This document shows, piece by piece, positions 6,735 to 15,438 of a DNA stretch of 64,000 nt (position 1 is the first letter of the stretch; each line of letters starts with the position of its first letter). The DNA comes from Paenibacillus rhizophilus (lineage in GTDB: Bacteria > Bacillota > Bacilli > Paenibacillales > Paenibacillaceae). The stretch spans positions 62,001 to 126,000 of the forward strand of contig NZ_RQPI01000009.1 in the NCBI RefSeq assembly GCF_003854965.1. Reading direction: 5' to 3'. The position numbers were made by a program, and so were the translations under genes. The notes below the pieces were generated by a model, which ran no database searches, was not told where the DNA came from, and was given only the letters and a program-made list of their open reading frames with translations.

Positions 6735-8521
6735 TTAAATTATTCAGACAATTAAAGCCTTTTTCGCTGCCGATCGCCGCAATTCTTCTGCTTGTGTTTT
6801 TGCAGTCGATGGGCGATTTATATCTCCCGACCCTGATGTCCGACATCGTTGACAAGGGTATTGTGCAGCAGGACCGGGCTTTAATCTGGCGGATCGGCGG
6901 CTTTATGCTGCTGGTGGCGGGCGGAGGCGCGCTCTGCTCCATCGTTGCCAGCTTTTTGTCGGCCAAAGTGTCCATGGGCTTCGGGCGCAACACGCGTTCG
7001 CGAATGTTCAATCATGTGGAGAATTTTACGCTGACCGAATTTGACAAGCTGGGCACCGCATCCCTCATTACGCGGACGACGAACGACATTACCCAGGTAC
7101 AGACGGTGCTTACGATGATGCTGCGCATGATGATCGGCGCTCCGATGATGATGATCGGCGGCATTATTATGGCGGTGTCCGAAGACGCCAAGCTGTCCCT
7201 GATCTTTGTCGTCGTCATACCGGTGCTTGTTCTGGCGATTGCCTATGTGGGTATGAAGGGGCTGCCGCTCTTCAAGGCGATCCAGATCAAGCTCGACAAA
7301 TTAAATCTGGTTCTGCGCGAGCATCTGGTCGGCATTCGCGTCATCCGTTCCTTTAACCGGACCGACCATGAGAACAAGCGCTTCAGCGCGGCTAACCGGG
7401 ACTTGACGGATACGGCGATCAAGGTCAATAAGATTATGGCCCTGCTGATGCCGATGATGATGTTCGTCATGAACTTTTCCATGATCGGCATTCTTTACTT
7501 CGGCGGCATCCGGATTGGTAACGGAGACCTTCAGGTCGGCTCGCTTATGGCCTTCATTCAATATGCTATGCAGATTATGTTCTCCCTTATTATGGTATCC
7601 ATGATGTTCGTGCTCATTCCGCGCGCTTCGGCTTCTGCGATCCGCATTAACGAAGTGCTCGATATGGTGCCGGAAATCACCGATCCCGAAGTCGCGGTCG
7701 CTTCGCTGGATCAGCCGGAAATCACCGATCCCGAAGTCGCGGTCGCTTCGCTGGATCAGCCGGCGAAACCCGAACTTCACGGCTTCGTGGAATTCAAGAA
7801 TGTCTCCTTCTCCTATCCGGGAGCGGAGCAGCCGGCCCTGTCTAACATCAGCTTCAGCGCAAGGCCCGGAGAAGTGACGGCGATTATCGGCGGTACGGGC
7901 TCTGGCAAATCGACGCTGCTCAGCCTGATTCCCCGCTTCTACGATGTGGTTGAGGGCGAGGTGCTGGTAAACGGGACCGATATTCGGCGGATGACCCAGG
8001 AAGAGCTCCGCGCCAAGATCGGCTATGTGCCGCAGAAGGCAGTGCTGTTCACCGGCACTGTCAGCGACAATATCCGTTACGGCAAGGAAGGTGCGACGGA
8101 TGAAGAGATCCGGCACGCGGCCGAGATTGCGCAGGCGCTGGATTTCGTAACCGCGATGAAAGACGGCTTTAACTCGGAAATTGCCCAGGGAGGCAATAAC
8201 GTATCTGGCGGGCAGAAGCAGCGGCTTTCCATTGCCCGGGCCCTCTTGCGGAAGCCGGAGATTTACTTGTTCGACGACAGCTTCTCCGCGCTCGACTTCA
8301 AGACCGACGCCAAGCTGCGCGCCGCGCTCAAAGGGGAGACGACGGAATCGACGGTGCTGATTGTCGCCCAGCGGGTCAGCACCGTTATGGATGCGGACCG
8401 GATTATCGTGCTGGATGAGGGCCAGATTGCCGGGATCGGCAGCCACCGCGAACTGCTTGCCGGCTGCGACGTCTATCGCGAAATCGTATCTTCGCAGCTG
8501 TCAGAGGAGGAAATTGCATGA
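6731..8521 (+). CDS. ABC exporter half-transporter, non-canonical ATPase subunit (YfiB-like)
   Basis: 596 aa: six-helix transmembrane domain (about 15-310), a linker, then the nucleotide-binding domain. Walker A is GGTGSGKS, the signature VSGGQKQ is intact, but Walker B reads IYLFDDSFSALD, with Asp where the catalytic Glu normally sits. That substitution is characteristic of the degenerate partner in heterodimeric exporters; the mate is the next gene, overlapping by ATGA. The linker carries an exact in-frame 45-bp tandem duplication (7670-7759). Probable role: export of drugs or lipophilic compounds, repressed by the upstream MarR protein. Confidence 0.9.
   Translation: MIKLFRQLKPFSLPIAAILLLVFLQSMGDLYLPTLMSDIVDKGIVQQDRALIWRIGGFMLLVAGGGALCSIVASFLSAKVSMGFGRNTRSRMFNHVENFTLTEFDKLGTASLITRTTNDITQVQTVLTMMLRMMIGAPMMMIGGIIMAVSEDAKLSLIFVVVIPVLVLAIAYVGMKGLPLFKAIQIKLDKLNLVLREHLVGIRVIRSFNRTDHENKRFSAANRDLTDTAIKVNKIMALLMPMMMFVMNFSMIGILYFGGIRIGNGDLQVGSLMAFIQYAMQIMFSLIMVSMMFVLIPRASASAIRINEVLDMVPEITDPEVAVASLDQPEITDPEVAVASLDQPAKPELHGFVEFKNVSFSYPGAEQPALSNISFSARPGEVTAIIGGTGSGKSTLLSLIPRFYDVVEGEVLVNGTDIRRMTQEELRAKIGYVPQKAVLFTGTVSDNIRYGKEGATDEEIRHAAEIAQALDFVTAMKDGFNSEIAQGGNNVSGGQKQRLSIARALLRKPEIYLFDDSFSALDFKTDAKLRAALKGETTESTVLIVAQRVSTVMDADRIIVLDEGQIAGIGSHRELLAGCDVYREIVSSQLSEEEIA
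7670..7759 (+). repeat. Exact 45-bp in-frame tandem duplication inside the ABC linker
   Basis: Units 7670-7714 and 7715-7759 are identical and duplicate 15 residues (PEITDPEVAVASLDQ) between the membrane and ATPase domains. Perfect identity, including third codon positions, indicates a recent event. Confidence 0.9.
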
Positions 8522-10425
8522 GTGAGAATAATCAGGAATACAAACGTTCCGCGCAGCCGCAGCGCAGAGGGCCTGGCGGACCCGGAGGTTTCGGAGGCGC
8601 GGGCATGATGATGCCGCCGGAGAAAGCGAAGGATTTCAAAGGAACGCTGCGGAGGCTGACCCGGTATTTGCGACCGAAACGAATGCAACTGATGGTCGTG
8701 TTGATTACAGCCATCCTGAGCACGGTATTCAGCATTTTTAGCCCCAAGATTATGGGAAAAGCGACAACGAAGCTGTTCGAAGGCGCATTTGCCAAGATGA
8801 AGCACGTACCGGGAGCGGCGATCGATTTTGGTTACATTAATGAACTTTTGCTGATCCTGGCCGGATTGTATCTGCTGAGTGCTCTCTTCAGCTACGTGCA
8901 GCAGTATATTATGGCAGGCGTGGCGCAGAGTGTCGTATTCAACATGCGTGAGCAAGTCAACAGCAAGCTGGAACGGCTGCCGCTGAAATATTTCGATTCC
9001 CGGACGCATGGGGAAATCCTGAGCCGGGCAACCAACGACGTCGATAATATCAGCACGACGCTTCAGCAAAGCTTGACCCAGCTTATTACATCCATCATTA
9101 CGATCATTGGCGTCATCATTATGATGCTGACCATCAGTCCGTGGCTCACGCTCATCACGATTATTACGCTGCCGCTCAGCTTTGTCGTGATTATGGGCAT
9201 CACCAAGCGCTCCCAATCGTATTTCGTCGGCCAGCAGAAATCGCTCGGCCAGTTAAACGGCCATGTCGAGGAAATGTACACGGGCCACCGGATCGTCAAG
9301 GCTTTCGGACGTGAGCGGGAATCGCTCAAGGATTTTGATAATATCAACGAGGAGCTCTACAACTCCGGTTGGCGCGCACAGTTTATGTCCGGCATGATCA
9401 TGCCGCTGATGATGTTCATTGGCAACCTGGGTTATGTGCTGGTCTGCGTAGTCGGCGGAATCTTTGTCACCAAAAAAATGATCGAAGTCGGCGACATCCA
9501 GGCATTTATCCAATATTCGCGCCAGTTTACGATGCCGATTACCCAGACGGCCAATATCGCCAATATTATCCAGTCGACCATCGCTTCCGCAGAGCGCGTG
9601 TTCGAACTGCTCGACGAGGAAGAGGAAGTGCCGGAATCTGCGGCGGCATTGGCAGGCAAAACCGATCATCCGGATGAAGGAGCGGTTGAGTTCCGCCACG
9701 TGAAATTCGGATACAAGGAAGATGCCATTCTGATCGAAGATATGAACATCCGGGTCAGTCCGGGACAGACTATCGCGATTGTAGGTCCGACCGGAGCCGG
9801 CAAGACGACGCTGATCAATCTGCTGATGCGGTTCTACGAGCTAAACGGCGGCCAGATCCTGATCGACGGCGTGGATATTACCGACATGAGGCGCAGCGAG
9901 CTCCGCGGCCGGTTCGGAATGGTGCTGCAGGACACGTGGCTCTTTAACGGCACGATCCGCGACAATATCGCTTACGGACGCGAAGGCGCGACCGAGGCGG
10001 ATGTGGTGCGGGCGGCCAAAGCGGCTCATGCCGACCATTTCATCCGCACACTGCCGATGGGCTATAACACCGTGCTGAATGAAGAGGCCTCCAATATTTC
10101 ACAGGGGCAAAAACAGCTGCTGACCATCGCCCGCGCCATCCTGGCGGACCCATCGATTCTGATATTGGACGAAGCCACCAGCAGCGTCGACACCCGCACG
10201 GAGGTCCAGATTCAAACAGCGATGAATACGCTGATGCAGGGCAGAACCAGCTTTGTTATTGCACACCGCCTGTCGACCATCCGCGACGCCGATTTGATTC
10301 TCGTTATGAACCACGGCACCGTCATCGAGCAGGGCTCTCACGAAGAGCTGCTGAAGCAAGGCGGGTTCTACGCCGATCTGTATAACAGCCAGTTCTCGGA
10401 CAGCGAGCTTTCGAATGCCGGCTAA
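8518..10425 (+). CDS. ABC exporter half-transporter, canonical ATPase subunit (YfiC-like)
   Basis: 635 aa. A Pro/Gly-rich cytoplasmic N-terminus of about 35 residues precedes a six-helix membrane domain and a C-terminal ATPase. Walker A GPTGAGKT and Walker B LILDEATSSVD (catalytic Glu present) are intact, but the signature is degenerate (ISQGQKQ instead of LSGGQ). This complements the upstream subunit, whose Walker B Glu is replaced while its signature is intact, so the pair should form one functional and one degenerate ATP site. The start overlaps the preceding stop by four bases. A bidirectional terminator follows at 10546-10597. Confidence 0.9.
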   Translation: MSENNQEYKRSAQPQRRGPGGPGGFGGAGMMMPPEKAKDFKGTLRRLTRYLRPKRMQLMVVLITAILSTVFSIFSPKIMGKATTKLFEGAFAKMKHVPGAAIDFGYINELLLILAGLYLLSALFSYVQQYIMAGVAQSVVFNMREQVNSKLERLPLKYFDSRTHGEILSRATNDVDNISTTLQQSLTQLITSIITIIGVIIMMLTISPWLTLITIITLPLSFVVIMGITKRSQSYFVGQQKSLGQLNGHVEEMYTGHRIVKAFGRERESLKDFDNINEELYNSGWRAQFMSGMIMPLMMFIGNLGYVLVCVVGGIFVTKKMIEVGDIQAFIQYSRQFTMPITQTANIANIIQSTIASAERVFELLDEEEEVPESAAALAGKTDHPDEGAVEFRHVKFGYKEDAILIEDMNIRVSPGQTIAIVGPTGAGKTTLINLLMRFYELNGGQILIDGVDITDMRRSELRGRFGMVLQDTWLFNGTIRDNIAYGREGATEADVVRAAKAAHADHFIRTLPMGYNTVLNEEASNISQGQKQLLTIARAILADPSILILDEATSSVDTRTEVQIQTAMNTLMQGRTSFVIAHRLSTIRDADLILVMNHGTVIEQGSHEELLKQGGFYADLYNSQFSDSELSNAG

Positions 10426-10545
10426 GCGGGCTCCTTCGGACCCGGCCTCAATATGAAGAATACCTCTTAATTCACGGCTCATGCCACCGGGCAATCACCG
10501 GGAGATTCCGGAGAAGCAACAGACCGGATTCGCCGATTGGCAGAA

Positions 10546-10597
10546 TAAAAAAAGCGCAGATACGTTCTTCCCTTTGGGAAGCGTTTCTGCGCTTTTT
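10546..10597. terminator. Bidirectional terminator between convergent genes
   Basis: AAAGCGCAGA (10551-10560) pairs with TCTGCGCTTT (10586-10595), with an inner CTTCCC/GGGAAG stem. A and T runs on both sides allow it to end the ABC operon on the plus strand and the minus-strand genes that follow. Confidence 0.85.
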
Positions 10598-10614
10598 CTG
10601 TCCGGCTGTCCGTT

Positions 10615-10926
10615 TTACTGCCTTGGAGTCCGGCTGAGAAGAAGCTCGTACTTGTCGAGCGACGCTCCGAGAATGGACTCGTTGCCGCCCGCCCCCCGGT
10701 GGGAATGACGGAAGGACTCGCTTGCGGTCCAGCCTTTGAATGCTTCCTCGTTCTCCCACACTGTACAGATCTTCAGTTCTTCCACGCCCTCTTTAGCGCT
10801 GCCGTGCCATACCTCCATGCGTACAAAGCCCGGCATATCCTGCACGCGGCCCGCTCCGGCAAACCGCTCCGCCAGCGCCGTTCCGGCGCCTTCCTTGACC
10901 TTAATCGTATTCGTGACTACGAGCAT
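10615..10926 (-). CDS. Heme-degrading monooxygenase-like protein of the ABM/IsdG fold
   Basis: 103 aa ferredoxin-like antibiotic-biosynthesis-monooxygenase fold. It has the marks of IsdG/HmoA heme oxygenases: an N-terminal MLVVTNT (the active-site Asn), a central Trp in FKGWTASESFRHSH and the candidate proximal His in the same stretch. Such enzymes open heme and release iron, often after heme uptake; no heme transporter is adjacent here. The ATG at 10926 follows GGGAGGTT. It is last in a minus-strand series and ends at a shared terminator. Confidence 0.8.
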   Translation of the reverse strand: MLVVTNTIKVKEGAGTALAERFAGAGRVQDMPGFVRMEVWHGSAKEGVEELKICTVWENEEAFKGWTASESFRHSHRGAGGNESILGASLDKYELLLSRTPRQ

Positions 10927-10974
10927 AGCTTCAAACCTCCCGCTAAGAATGGATGAAGGAATGGGGACAAGAGC

Positions 10975-11694
10975 CTATTGAGGATTGTTCGTCCAGATGC
11001 CGGCCGTTTTGATGACCACGCGGTCCGGCAGCTTCAGTGCAGTCAGAGCCAGTTCGGCGACATCTTCCGGCTGCATCATCCGGTCTTCATCGCCAATCGG
11101 CAGGCCCGCATTAACCGCGAGCGGGGTATTGACCGTGCTCGGCGTCAGCGCTACAACCCGGATGTTGAACTTGCGCACTTCCTGGAAGAGGGCTTCGGTC
11201 ATGCCCATGAGCGCGAATTTGGACGCGCAGTAGGCGGAGCCTGTGGCAAAGCCGCGTTCTCCGGCTGTGGACGAGATATTGATGATATTGCCAGACTTCT
11301 TGTCGATCATCGAAGGCAGCGCGGCGCGGGTGACGTAATAGACGCCGAACAGATTGATGTCGATATGGCGTTTCCAGTCTTCAGGGTCCATGTCCACTAA
11401 TGTGCCGAAAGTAGCGACGCCTGCGTTATTAATCAGGACGTCGAATGTGCCCAGATCGTTCTGGATGGCTGCCACCGCGCGTTCCGCTTCTTCGCGGACC
11501 GATACATCGGCGACGGCAATGCTGACCTTCACTTCGTACACTTCGGTAATTGCGGCTTTCAGGGCCTCCAAATCGGCGGCGGTCCGGGAGATCAGTCCCA
11601 GATTGGCGCCTTCCTTGGCGAGCGCCAAGGCCAGGGCTTTACCGATGCCTTTGCCGGCACCGGTAATCACTGCGGTTTTTCCTCTAAGTTCCAT
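10975..11694 (-). CDS. Short-chain dehydrogenase/reductase, FabG-like 3-ketoacyl reductase family
   Basis: 239 aa classical SDR. The N-terminus has the cofactor motif TGAGKGIG, then NNAGVA (about 85). The catalytic Ser-Tyr-Lys is seen in NISSTAGERGF and SAYCASKFAL. The family comprises NAD(P)H-dependent oxidoreductases; a 3-oxoacyl substrate is the usual automatic assignment but is unproven for a gene outside a fab cluster. AGGAG lies 12 bases before the ATG. It is on the same strand as, and 68 bp after, the Rieske-FAD gene, so co-transcription is plausible. Confidence 0.87.
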   Translation of the reverse strand: MELRGKTAVITGAGKGIGKALALALAKEGANLGLISRTAADLEALKAAITEVYEVKVSIAVADVSVREEAERAVAAIQNDLGTFDVLINNAGVATFGTLVDMDPEDWKRHIDINLFGVYYVTRAALPSMIDKKSGNIINISSTAGERGFATGSAYCASKFALMGMTEALFQEVRKFNIRVVALTPSTVNTPLAVNAGLPIGDEDRMMQPEDVAELALTALKLPDRVVIKTAGIWTNNPQ

Positions 11695-11762
11695 TTTTTA
11701 CAATCACTCCTTTGGTTTAATTAAGTTTCTGTTTCCCCACGGCCGGGGGCGCCTAACCTGCT

Positions 11763-13310
11763 TTATAAATCCAGCTTGGTCAGCGGCTGAACCGCCGGTC
11801 CTTCGATTACTTCACCGGCATAGGTGTAACGGGAGCCGTGGCACGGGCAGTCCCAGGTGCGTTCACTTTCGTTCCAATCGCATTCGCAGCCCATGTGCGT
11901 ACACGTTCTGTCCACCAGGTGAATACCGCCCTCGGGGTCCTTGTAGGCGCCGACGCGCTTTCCATCGTGGCGGACAATGCCGCCTTCGTCCGGCTTCAGA
12001 TCCTCGACTTTTGTATGAGCGAACTCCACCTTGCCCAGGACCAGCTCCTTGGCGACATTGGCGTTCTCCACTATAACATTTTTGATGCCCGGGTTTGCCT
12101 TAAACCGGGTCGGATCGTAAAGCTCCGTATAGGGACTCGGGTTGCCCTGAATCTGATCGGCAATCATCCGCGCCGCCAGCGTGCCCGCCGTCATTCCCCA
12201 TTTCGCGAAGCCGGTGGCGATGTAGATCTCCTTGTCTTTGGACAGTTTGCCGATGTAGGGGACCTTATCGACTGTAATCAAGTCCTGGGTGGACCAGCGA
12301 TAAGGAATCTGGCGGATGCCCAGAAGCTCTCCGGCGAAAATCTCCAGATGCTCATAATGTTTGATCGTACAGCTGCTCTGTCCCGTCTTATGGCTCTCGC
12401 CGCCAGCGATGACCAGCTTTTTGCCCTCCCATTCGACTGCGCGGAGAGAGCGTCTGGGCTCGCCGACGCATAAGTACATTCCGCCTTCATAGTCGGTTTC
12501 GGGCTCGAAGGCCAAGGCGTACGCGCGCTCCGCATGCAGGCGCGCAAAATACATCGCTCCTCCGTCATAGAACGGAAAATGGGAGGCCGATACGGCATGA
12601 CGGCACTTGATGCGGTGCTTGCCCCGTTCGGTAAAGAGCGTCAGGCCGTCTTCATCCTCCACGTCTTCGCCGATCATGGTATGCTCGTACACGATTCCGC
12701 CCTTGTCGAGAAACGCCTGAAGCAGCCCCTTCAGATAATGGAGAGGGTGGAAGCGGGCTTGTCCCGGAAGCTTGATTCCGCCTCCGATCCGCATTGGCAG
12801 CGATACGGAATCGACCCATTCCCCCGGAAGCCCCAGCTTGCGGTAAGCCTCGAATTCATCCTCAAGCTGTTTCAGCGTCTTTCCGTCGCCGACGTCACTG
12901 TACACATAGGCATCCTCATGCTCCAAACCGCAGGATAAACCGAGCTTCCCGGCCGTTTGGACGATCCACTCCAGGCTCTCGCTGTTCGAGCGGAAATAGG
13001 AGAGCGCTTGCTCTTCCCCGAAATGCTTGATCAGGTTGCTGTAGATCATCCCGTGCTGGGCCGTAATTTTGGCGGTTGTGAATCCCGTTGTGCCGGCGAG
13101 AAGCTCGGTGCCTTCAAGCAGTGTAACCTTAAACCCGGATTCCGCCAGCAGGTAAGCCGCGGTAATTCCGGTGATGCCGCCGCCTACCACGGCGATATCG
13201 GTGGTGTGATCTTCCGCAAGCCGGGGAAAAGAAGGCAGCTCCGTCGTTCCTCTCCACAGCGATTCCGGCATCTTGGGCAAACTTTCCGGCCATTTATTTT
13301 CTGAATCCAT
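11763..13310 (-). CDS. FAD-dependent oxidoreductase with C-terminal Rieske [2Fe-2S] domain (YhfW-like)
   Basis: 515 aa. Residues ~35-65 hold the FAD dinucleotide fold (DIAVVGGGITGITAAYLLAE) of a DAO/glycine-oxidase-type enzyme. The last ~90 residues are a Rieske domain with the ligand pairs CTHMGC and CPCHGS separated by about 14 residues. This is the architecture of B. subtilis YhfW and relatives, whose substrate is not established; an amine or amino acid is expected from the DAO fold. The ATG at 13310 follows GGGAGGAA. It probably heads a minus-strand unit with the SDR and the monooxygenase-like gene. Confidence 0.87.
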   Translation of the reverse strand: MDSENKWPESLPKMPESLWRGTTELPSFPRLAEDHTTDIAVVGGGITGITAAYLLAESGFKVTLLEGTELLAGTTGFTTAKITAQHGMIYSNLIKHFGEEQALSYFRSNSESLEWIVQTAGKLGLSCGLEHEDAYVYSDVGDGKTLKQLEDEFEAYRKLGLPGEWVDSVSLPMRIGGGIKLPGQARFHPLHYLKGLLQAFLDKGGIVYEHTMIGEDVEDEDGLTLFTERGKHRIKCRHAVSASHFPFYDGGAMYFARLHAERAYALAFEPETDYEGGMYLCVGEPRRSLRAVEWEGKKLVIAGGESHKTGQSSCTIKHYEHLEIFAGELLGIRQIPYRWSTQDLITVDKVPYIGKLSKDKEIYIATGFAKWGMTAGTLAARMIADQIQGNPSPYTELYDPTRFKANPGIKNVIVENANVAKELVLGKVEFAHTKVEDLKPDEGGIVRHDGKRVGAYKDPEGGIHLVDRTCTHMGCECDWNESERTWDCPCHGSRYTYAGEVIEGPAVQPLTKLDL

Positions 13311-13433
13311 CCCGTATTCCTCCCTAATTATACATTTTCCATTTCATTTATTACCACTGAAAGGGAAAAAGAAACTTGCAGGAAGGCTTATGGAAATATT
13401 ATATTCTCCGGTATGACCACATAGCGGCTTTCA

Positions 13434-14552
13434 TCAGCACTCTCCGTGAAAATCGGCGCTGCAGACCTTGTTTCTCCCTGAGTTCTTGGCCGCATACAGC
13501 GCCTTGTCCGCATATTGGCAGAGCAGGTTTCCGTCCGCGTCCTGTATGTTTTCCGGATACGACGCAACCCCGACGGATACGGTGAGATGAACTTTTATGC
13601 CTAAAGGCAGTTGGAAACGATCGTTCTCCACAGCGGCCCGGATGCGCTCTCCGGCCCTTAGCGCTTGCTGGAGCGGGCAATCGGGGAGCAGAATCGTAAA
13701 CTCTTCCCCGCCGTTTCGCGATACGATATCATAGGAACGGGAGTGATTGCAGAGGCGGCGGGCCAGCTGCTTCAGGACAGCATCTCCCGCGGGATGGCCG
13801 TAAGTGTCATTGATAACCTTAAAATGGTCGATATCAATAGCGAGCATCGACAGGCTGTCGCCGCGCCGCTCGGCCCGGGCCATCTCCGTATCCATATGGC
13901 GGTGGAACTGGCGCAGGTTGTTTAGATTTGTAAGGTAGTCCGTCGTTGCACGATGCTCAAGCTGTGCGTACAGCTCGTTGGAACGTTGAATATATTCGGC
14001 AATATAATAAACGGCCAGTCCGGCGGCAAGAGTGATCCCAAGCTGCAGCGGAAAAAATTCCATTACCCTGCCAACGCTTCGCAGGTTGCTGCTGAGCGTC
14101 ACAAAGCTAATGCCCATGCTGATCAGGTTGCTGACCATAACTTTGCGGAGCCGCGACCATGGCAGTACGGAAATATAGCAGCAGCAAAACCCGATAATCA
14201 GGAGGGAGATGCTCGCCGATATGGAAGCATAGGCCACTCCATAAAAAAGAACCCGGCTTATGGACAAGAGCACGGAGCAGATCAGTGCCGGCAGCCAGCC
14301 GATATATGAGGAAATGATGATAATCGTCAAGTGACGCAGATTGGCATAACTGCCCGGGCCAACCGGAAAGGAATAGCACATCAGGATCATGCCGAACAAT
14401 CCGAAGAGCAGTCCGGCGTTGACGCTTGTGGCCCTGCTGACCGAACGGCCGGCGACGACAAATTTTTTGGACAGCATACCCGACATAAACAGAAAAGTAA
14501 CAAGGATGCAAAAGTTTGCAAAAAGACTATTGATCAATTTTATTATCATCAT
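13434..14552 (-). CDS. Membrane diguanylate cyclase (5TM-5TMR_LYT sensor plus GGDEF)
   Basis: 372 aa. Five or six hydrophobic helices (residues ~1-190) of the LytS/YhcK-type 5TM receptor precede a GGDEF domain (~205-372). The active site reads RNGGEEF, and the metal-binding AIDIDHFKVINDTYGH is intact. An inhibitory RxxD site (RSYD) sits five residues before GGEEF. The protein should therefore make c-di-GMP from two GTP and be product-inhibited. The sensed signal is unknown. ATG ATG at 14552 gives the likely start; the upstream ribosome site is modest (GGAG, 14 bases away). Confidence 0.88.
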   Translation of the reverse strand: MMIIKLINSLFANFCILVTFLFMSGMLSKKFVVAGRSVSRATSVNAGLLFGLFGMILMCYSFPVGPGSYANLRHLTIIIISSYIGWLPALICSVLLSISRVLFYGVAYASISASISLLIIGFCCCYISVLPWSRLRKVMVSNLISMGISFVTLSSNLRSVGRVMEFFPLQLGITLAAGLAVYYIAEYIQRSNELYAQLEHRATTDYLTNLNNLRQFHRHMDTEMARAERRGDSLSMLAIDIDHFKVINDTYGHPAGDAVLKQLARRLCNHSRSYDIVSRNGGEEFTILLPDCPLQQALRAGERIRAAVENDRFQLPLGIKVHLTVSVGVASYPENIQDADGNLLCQYADKALYAAKNSGRNKVCSADFHGEC

Positions 14553-14818
14553 GGCGGCATCAAGAGCTCCCCGGATAAATTGGCCGTACCCAACTGCGGC
14601 TCTAGCTTATTTTATCGGAAATTCAATATAGAATGTTGAAGAAATTTGTCGAAATAAATCGACTTTTTAGCAACATTACCATTTTGTTTAAGCATTATGC
14701 AAATTCCTGGTTTCTCTAGCAGATTGACGGATTTTTGCAGGCCGGAGCTCTCCAAATCATTGACCGGAGTGCTCTAAAGATTTATACTTGATCTAAAAAT
14801 AAAGTTAGGGTGATCGAA

Positions 14819-15214
14819 GTGAGACATTTGAATCTGACTTCCCAACGCCAAGCCGTTTATGATATTGTCCGTGAATCGCATGACCATCCGACCGCGGCGG
14901 AGGTCATGAACCGCCTGGTTGAGAAGGGACATAACCTTGCCTACGGCACCGTGTATAATTCGCTCCGCTATCTTGCGGATAAACAGTTGATTCGGGAACT
15001 GAAGCTGGGAGAGGCAGCCAGCCGTTACGACGCTCGCATGGACGACCACCAGCATATTATTTGTGAAGTGTGCGGAGCGGTCGATGAAGTGATGAGCCAT
15101 GTGCCCGGGCACTGGCTGGAGGAGGTCGCCAAAGAGACCGGCTACAGCATCGGGCATGCTCATGTTGTTTTTGGAGGCGTTTGCTCAGCCTGCCGCAATA
15201 AGGTTGTGAACTGA
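14819..15214 (+). CDS. Fur-family metalloregulator, PerR-like
   Basis: 131 aa. The winged helix (LTSQRQAVYDIVRESHDHPT, then NLAYGTVYNSLRYL) is followed by a dimerisation domain with two CxxC pairs (CEVC, CSAC) for structural zinc and a regulatory metal-site region (RYDARMDDHQHIICEVC). It represses metal- or peroxide-responsive genes. The domain pattern suggests PerR rather than Zur, but this cannot be settled from sequence alone. I choose GTG at 14819 because AGGGTGATC lies just before it; an upstream in-frame GTG at 14810 falls inside that site. A terminator-like hairpin follows at 15249-15290. Confidence 0.87.
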   Translation: MRHLNLTSQRQAVYDIVRESHDHPTAAEVMNRLVEKGHNLAYGTVYNSLRYLADKQLIRELKLGEAASRYDARMDDHQHIICEVCGAVDEVMSHVPGHWLEEVAKETGYSIGHAHVVFGGVCSACRNKVVN

Positions 15215-15248
15215 CCGGGCGGCTGAGACTGAAATGTTAGATTAGTTC

Positions 15249-15290
15249 AAAGAGGGCTTTCCGGTGACTTCAGACCGGGGAGCCCTCTTT
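15249..15290 (+). terminator. Probable terminator after the Fur-family gene
   Basis: AAAGAGGGCT pairs exactly with AGCCCTCTTT, with an inner CCGG/CCGG. The downstream T content is modest (GTGTCCATTTG), so it may be leaky. Confidence 0.6.
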
Positions 15291-15344
15291 GTGTCCATTT
15301 GTGGAATGACTGGATATTTTTATGAGCAAAATCAAGAAAAAGAG

Positions 15345-15372
15345 TAGAATTACAGCTAACAAATGCCGATAT
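15345..15372 (+). promoter_or_regulatory. Sigma-D-type (motility) promoter of the chemoreceptor gene
   Basis: GCCGATAT at 15365-15372 matches the characteristic sigma-D -10 element, with TAGA (15345-15348) 16 bases upstream as an imperfect TAAA. It lies 66 bp before a chemoreceptor gene, the class sigma-D normally transcribes. Confidence 0.7.
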
Positions 15373-15438
15373 AACACTATATATTTAGCTAGGCTTTATA
15401 CCGTTATTTTATCCAGTTGAAATGGGGGAACAGAGAAA

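Noticed and set aside
14640-14672. Possible terminator GTCG-AAATAAAT-CGAC-TTTTT
   Set aside because: The stem is only four base pairs and lies upstream of, not after, the genes on either strand.
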